From Candidatus Thalassarchaeaceae archaeon (GTDB lineage: Archaea; Thermoplasmatota; Poseidoniia; Poseidoniales; Thalassarchaeaceae): DNA of 64,000 nt. Position numbers and translations under genes: made by a program. Each line of letters begins with the position of its first letter. The first letter of the stretch is position 1. Below the pieces are notes generated by a model, which had not been told where the DNA came from, searched no databases, and worked only from the letters and a program-made list of their open reading frames with translations. The stretch covers positions 1 through 64,000 of the forward strand of contig JAJPRE010000006.1 in assembly GCA_023700245.1 (NCBI GenBank), given 5' to 3'. Shown in pieces: positions 60,447-64,000 of the stretch.

Positions 60447-63400
60447 TTAATTCTTATTCTTTTCCCACCACATGTGTCCATATGCATTCCATTGTTCCAT
60501 AGTCCAACCATCAGGTAACCCACTAAGTGGAAGAGGAGGGGCTCCGGGTGGAGAGTGCTTCAAACTTGGTAATGAAGAAGACAGGGCCGCATTTATCTCA
60601 TCTTGAGAAACTGTGCCCGACAATACTTCTCCAGATAATGATGTGTCCAATGCTGAATTCCTTCTTTCAGAGATATTTCCTGATGACAATGCTGATCCTG
60701 CAGGGATTAATTCTTCATCAGAATTAATAGAGTTAGATTTTCTCATATTAAATCCAACGAAGCCTACAGATATTAAAATCAAAATAAATATCATTGGGAT
60801 GATCCATGGTGGCAGACCTGCATCTTCTATAATCTCTGAAAGCCCACCATTTCCTGTTTCTCTCGCCATACTTACTTTGAGTAATAATGAAGAGTCTGTG
60901 ATTGATATTAATTCTGAAGAAGAATTTGCAAATAGTGTAAATTGTTTAAGTCCACTTGAAGATTTACTTACAGGAGTTGCCCCCGCCAATAGACTAACTT
61001 CGCTTCCAGGAGCAATTTGATTAATTTGTGTTTTATCTAATGATATTTCCCATCCTTCTAATTGATTAAATTCAATATTGACATTAGTCATTATATTGCC
61101 ATTATTTTTTAGAATGATATCAAAAAAGGAGTTTGAATTAATTCCAATATCTTCAATTTGTATTATTGGAGATTCTAAAATTATCCAAATTGATGGTAAA
61201 ACTGAAATTGATATTTCTACAGTATAAGTTACTATTTCTCCACTAGGCGTAGTAGCTTGAATAATCACTGGAACTTTATCCGATAATTTTCCTTGTTCTA
61301 GATTTGGAGGTAAATTTATACTTATTTGTACCACTGCTTCTCGATTCATATCCATTGTAAAATAATTGCCTGATAAAAATCCAACCTCCCAAGAATTAGG
61401 AACTGTTCCTATACTTATAGAAATATCTAAAGGTACATTTCCAGTATTTTTAATTTCAATCTCCGATATTCCGTCGGTGCCCAGGGCTATGTCTAAATCA
61501 TATGATTCAACAAAGTCTAATGACGCTATTTCCTCCACAATTAATTTTGTGCCGCTTCTTAACAATGTTCCTTCATCGGACGTAGTTTTTATAGAGATTG
61601 TATTCGTATCACCTTTTTGAGAAGATAAAGGGATAATAGTTTTTATTATTATGCTAGAATATTCACCAGGAGCCAGTACAATAGAAACTGAATTAATGAG
61701 TCCAATAGGAGTTAATTCAGTACTTTCATAAACTTGCAAAGGCCAAGTATTTAATGAGGATAAAACTTGAATTTCAAAACCAATTTCAACATTACCCAAA
61801 TTCGATATAACCAAATTTGTAGAAATAGTATCTCCATTTGTAACTGCCCTCGGTTCGGCAATTTCAACAGTTTCAAATTTATTACCTTCATCATCAGACA
61901 AATATGTAGAAAATAGTTTACTTTCCAAAACTGTTATCATTGCCCATTCAGTAGTATATATTGAAGAATCTGATATTGAAGTAGTTGTGCACGTTATTTC
62001 TTCAGTAACTCCTGCTAATGGCTGATAATCTAATGATTTGGGCACTTTTACCCTTACTGGAAGAGGGAGAAATTGTAATCTATTTAATGGATCAAGTACT
62101 AGTTCAGAGGATTCAGTATTTCCGATATGAATTAACCATCTATTTGCTGTTTCACAACTTACCTCATATTGAGTAGGGCCGTTGCCAATATTTCTTATTG
62201 ATAAAGAAAATAATCCAAATTTACCAGGTTTTGCAGATAAATCAGTTTCTCCTGCCACTACTGTAAATAACCCTTCAACTGTATCCACTATAGTCGTAAG
62301 TCTTATTGAATGGGAAATAGTAGGTGCATTCTTATCAAATAGTGTCAAATCCGTAACATAATCGCCGGGCAATGAATATCTTGCTAATGCGGTATCGGTA
62401 ATATCTGCATCTCTATTTGATAAGTTTAGAGATACTGTGTATTTATCCCCTTCTTGTCCTGATGGATTTAGAATCCAGGGGCCTGACTCATTCAATATTT
62501 TCCACCACTCATCTTGCGGTTGATTTAATATCCCTTGCTCACTTATTATCTGTAATGGTGAAATAGATAAATCAACTGTTATTTGAGAGGTTCCTTCATT
62601 TTTAATTTGCAATTTAAAGACTATTGAGGTATCTTCCCTGGGATCTAAATTCCTCATTTTTGCATTATTTAATTCCTCGAGGCTATTCGGAATTGTACCG
62701 TCTTCAAGTAAAGGTATGATTCTTACTCCTATTTGGGAAACGTTAAATGAGTAATTAAAAATATTATTATTTATGCCTTCTAATTCATCATTAAATTCTG
62801 ATACTTCAGATAAAGAATCAAGCCTTAACTGAATTACATGTTCGCCAGTTGTATCAAAGGAATGAGTAAATGACAGAGAGGCAATTTGACCTCCTACAAG
62901 GGACGCCATTTGAGAGGATTTTATTAATTCATTAGTAGTCAGGTCATGGATTGATATTGAATAGTCGCCTGTAGGAAGAGATGCTCTGTTGGACCATTTT
63001 GCATTTATTGATAGAATATCGCCCTGAAGTGGAGTAGATGTAAATGATGATATAGAATCTGGAATTATAGATAGATCGGCCCCGAATGTTTCTTCAATGA
63101 TTCCAGATACTACAAGAGAATATTGTTGAATATTACCCCTGGAATTTCCGATTTCAACAGACCATATTCCTTCTTCGGCTGAATCTAATTTTATTCTTTC
63201 TACATTATTTATATTGTCTGATTCACCACCCGATATACTATATCCAGAAATAAAGTTATTACCATTATAAATAACTCCACTAGGAGATGTAATTCTTAAA
63301 TCTAAATTATTGACTAATTTACTAATATTTTGATTACTCGTCACGGAACCCTCTCTGTCATTCCAAACTAAAGTTGCATCTAGAGTGGAACCTGAAGTAA

Positions 63401-64000
63401 CTTGTAATGTATACAAAAAACTATGCCCTGGAGATAATGAACGAGAGTAGTCAAATATAGTATCAGAATCAAAATCACCAGATTTTGGATAGAGACTTTG
63501 ACTCAAATTTAGTTGCCCCCAACCTTCAGAAGGATTAGGAATATTAGATAATCCTAAATCTGTAGCTCCATTTATTAAAATAGCTTTAATCAAATCTGAC
63601 CTTGGTTCGGTAATATTAACCTCTTCTCTAAGATATTGCCTAGTCATTGCAGCAGCCCCTGCGACTACTGAGGTTGACATTGAAGATCCATTTAATGCCA
63701 TATATAATGGAGTAATTTCATCGTTGTGAGTTGCCGTAGAACATGATTCTCCAATTGTGAACGATGCCTCTGCTGCTCTTGCAGAACATATCATTACCCC
63801 AGGGGCGACTAAATCAGGTTTTATTCGTCCATCCAAAGTGTAACCAGTTGATGAAAAATTATAGACACTGCCTGAATCTATACTTGAATATGCACCAGTA
63901 GTTGAAGCCCCAACGGTCAAAACATTTTTTGCGGTCCCGGGAGAGCTGATTCCAGAAGACCCTTCGTCTCCCGCAGAAAATAATACTAGGAATTTAGGTT
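60447..64000 (-). CDS. Large surface-anchored subtilase (S8), partial at the window edge
   Basis: The gene runs off the window. Visible catalytic part: SAGDEGS (Asp where the oxyanion Asn of the SAGNEG motif is usual), then SPGTAKNVLTVGAST, GRIKPDLVAPG and the nucleophile loop NGSSMSTSVVAGAAA. About 900 residues of beta-rich repeats (CARDB-like) follow, then a membrane helix (WIIPMIFILILISVGFVGFNM). The cytosolic tail ends in a Pro-rich stretch and LPDGWTMEQWNAYGHMWWEKNKN. The catalytic Asp and His lie beyond the edge. It is likely a cell-surface peptidase for marine protein degradation. Confidence 0.9.
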   Translation of the reverse strand, partial: PKFLVLFSAGDEGSSGISSPGTAKNVLTVGASTTGAYSSIDSGSVYNFSSTGYTLDGRIKPDLVAPGVMICSARAAEASFTIGESCSTATHNDEITPLYMALNGSSMSTSVVAGAAAMTRQYLREEVNITEPRSDLIKAILINGATDLGLSNIPNPSEGWGQLNLSQSLYPKSGDFDSDTIFDYSRSLSPGHSFLYTLQVTSGSTLDATLVWNDREGSVTSNQNISKLVNNLDLRITSPSGVIYNGNNFISGYSISGGESDNINNVERIKLDSAEEGIWSVEIGNSRGNIQQYSLVVSGIIEETFGADLSIIPDSISSFTSTPLQGDILSINAKWSNRASLPTGDYSISIHDLTTNELIKSSQMASLVGGQIASLSFTHSFDTTGEHVIQLRLDSLSEVSEFNDELEGINNNIFNYSFNVSQIGVRIIPLLEDGTIPNSLEELNNAKMRNLDPREDTSIVFKLQIKNEGTSQITVDLSISPLQIISEQGILNQPQDEWWKILNESGPWILNPSGQEGDKYTVSLNLSNRDADITDTALARYSLPGDYVTDLTLFDKNAPTISHSIRLTTIVDTVEGLFTVVAGETDLSAKPGKFGLFSLSIRNIGNGPTQYEVSCETANRWLIHIGNTESSELVLDPLNRLQFLPLPVRVKVPKSLDYQPLAGVTEEITCTTTSISDSSIYTTEWAMITVLESKLFSTYLSDDEGNKFETVEIAEPRAVTNGDTISTNLVISNLGNVEIGFEIQVLSSLNTWPLQVYESTELTPIGLINSVSIVLAPGEYSSIIIKTIIPLSSQKGDTNTISIKTTSDEGTLLRSGTKLIVEEIASLDFVESYDLDIALGTDGISEIEIKNTGNVPLDISISIGTVPNSWEVGFLSGNYFTMDMNREAVVQISINLPPNLEQGKLSDKVPVIIQATTPSGEIVTYTVEISISVLPSIWIILESPIIQIEDIGINSNSFFDIILKNNGNIMTNVNIEFNQLEGWEISLDKTQINQIAPGSEVSLLAGATPVSKSSSGLKQFTLFANSSSELISITDSSLLLKVSMARETGNGGLSEIIEDAGLPPWIIPMIFILILISVGFVGFNMRKSNSINSDEELIPAGSALSSGNISERRNSALDTSLSGEVLSGTVSQDEINAALSSSLPSLKHSPPGAPPLPLSGLPDGWTMEQWNAYGHMWWEKNKN

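Overview
The window is archaeal chromosome of low GC, most likely from a planktonic marine member of the Thermoplasmatota (Marine Group II/Poseidoniales; Marine Group III is the main alternative). Evidence seen directly: the archaeal RNA polymerase operon rpoH-rpoB-rpoA1-rpoA2-rpl30e with split A'/A'' and unsplit B; aIF6; eS1 and eL30; a proteasome beta subunit; the KH/beta-CASP termination nuclease aCPSF1 (FttA); ZPR1; two RNase P proteins; SepF plus an FtsZ-family GTPase; and a 23S-5S rRNA unit with no 16S beside it, as in Thermoplasmata. The species assignment is inference; no searches could be run.

Layout. 1-2.5 kb: a Nudix hydrolase, then a gene-poor accessory patch in which sequence next to tRNA-Pro(UGG) is duplicated and tiny membrane ORFs sit between degenerate copies. 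2.5-8.5 kb: small zinc-ribbon and membrane proteins, aCPSF1, proteasome beta, SepF, ZPR1, TrpRS. 8.5-17 kb: a saccharopine-dehydrogenase-like protein, a PlsC-type acyltransferase, a nucleotide block (thyA, folA, MazG-like, MTA phosphorylase), eS1 with a C-terminal SAP domain, a 7Fe-type ferredoxin, PdxS. 17-24.8 kb: a divergent locus with four coiled-coil (COG1340-like) proteins, two large membrane proteins and a DtxR-type regulator. 24.8-35.2 kb: the RNA polymerase operon and tRNA-Lys. 35.3-39.4 kb: a methyltransferase-biotin ligase fusion, a Pop5-like RNase P protein, a polytopic membrane protein, an FtsZ-family protein. 39.5-46.3 kb: a respiratory cluster with Rieske protein, cytochrome b, and a cytochrome b/heterodisulfide-reductase-like fusion plus a 2[4Fe-4S] ferredoxin. 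46.3-53.8 kb: a frameshifted alkyltransferase gene, AsnB, a dolichol-kinase-like protein, and a propionyl/methylmalonyl-CoA block (MeaB, B12 subunit, carboxyltransferase, biotin carrier). 53.8-57 kb: aIF6, 5S and 23S rRNA. 57-64 kb: an ArsB/NhaD-family permease, YhbY, RNase P Rpp21, adenylate kinase and a very large cell-surface subtilase that runs off the window.

How the parts connect: the biotin ligase (35.3 kb) would charge the biotin carrier (52.7 kb) of the acyl-CoA carboxylase, whose product enters the B12-dependent methylmalonyl-CoA mutase represented by its small subunit and MeaB. SepF and the FtsZ-family protein point to FtsZ-based division. The most interesting leads are the four-coiled-coil/DtxR/membrane locus, the cytochrome b-Hdr fusion, and RNA polymerase remodelling: a shared N-terminal domain on both A'' and H, a Cys-containing insertion in A', and lost zinc ligands in A' and B.
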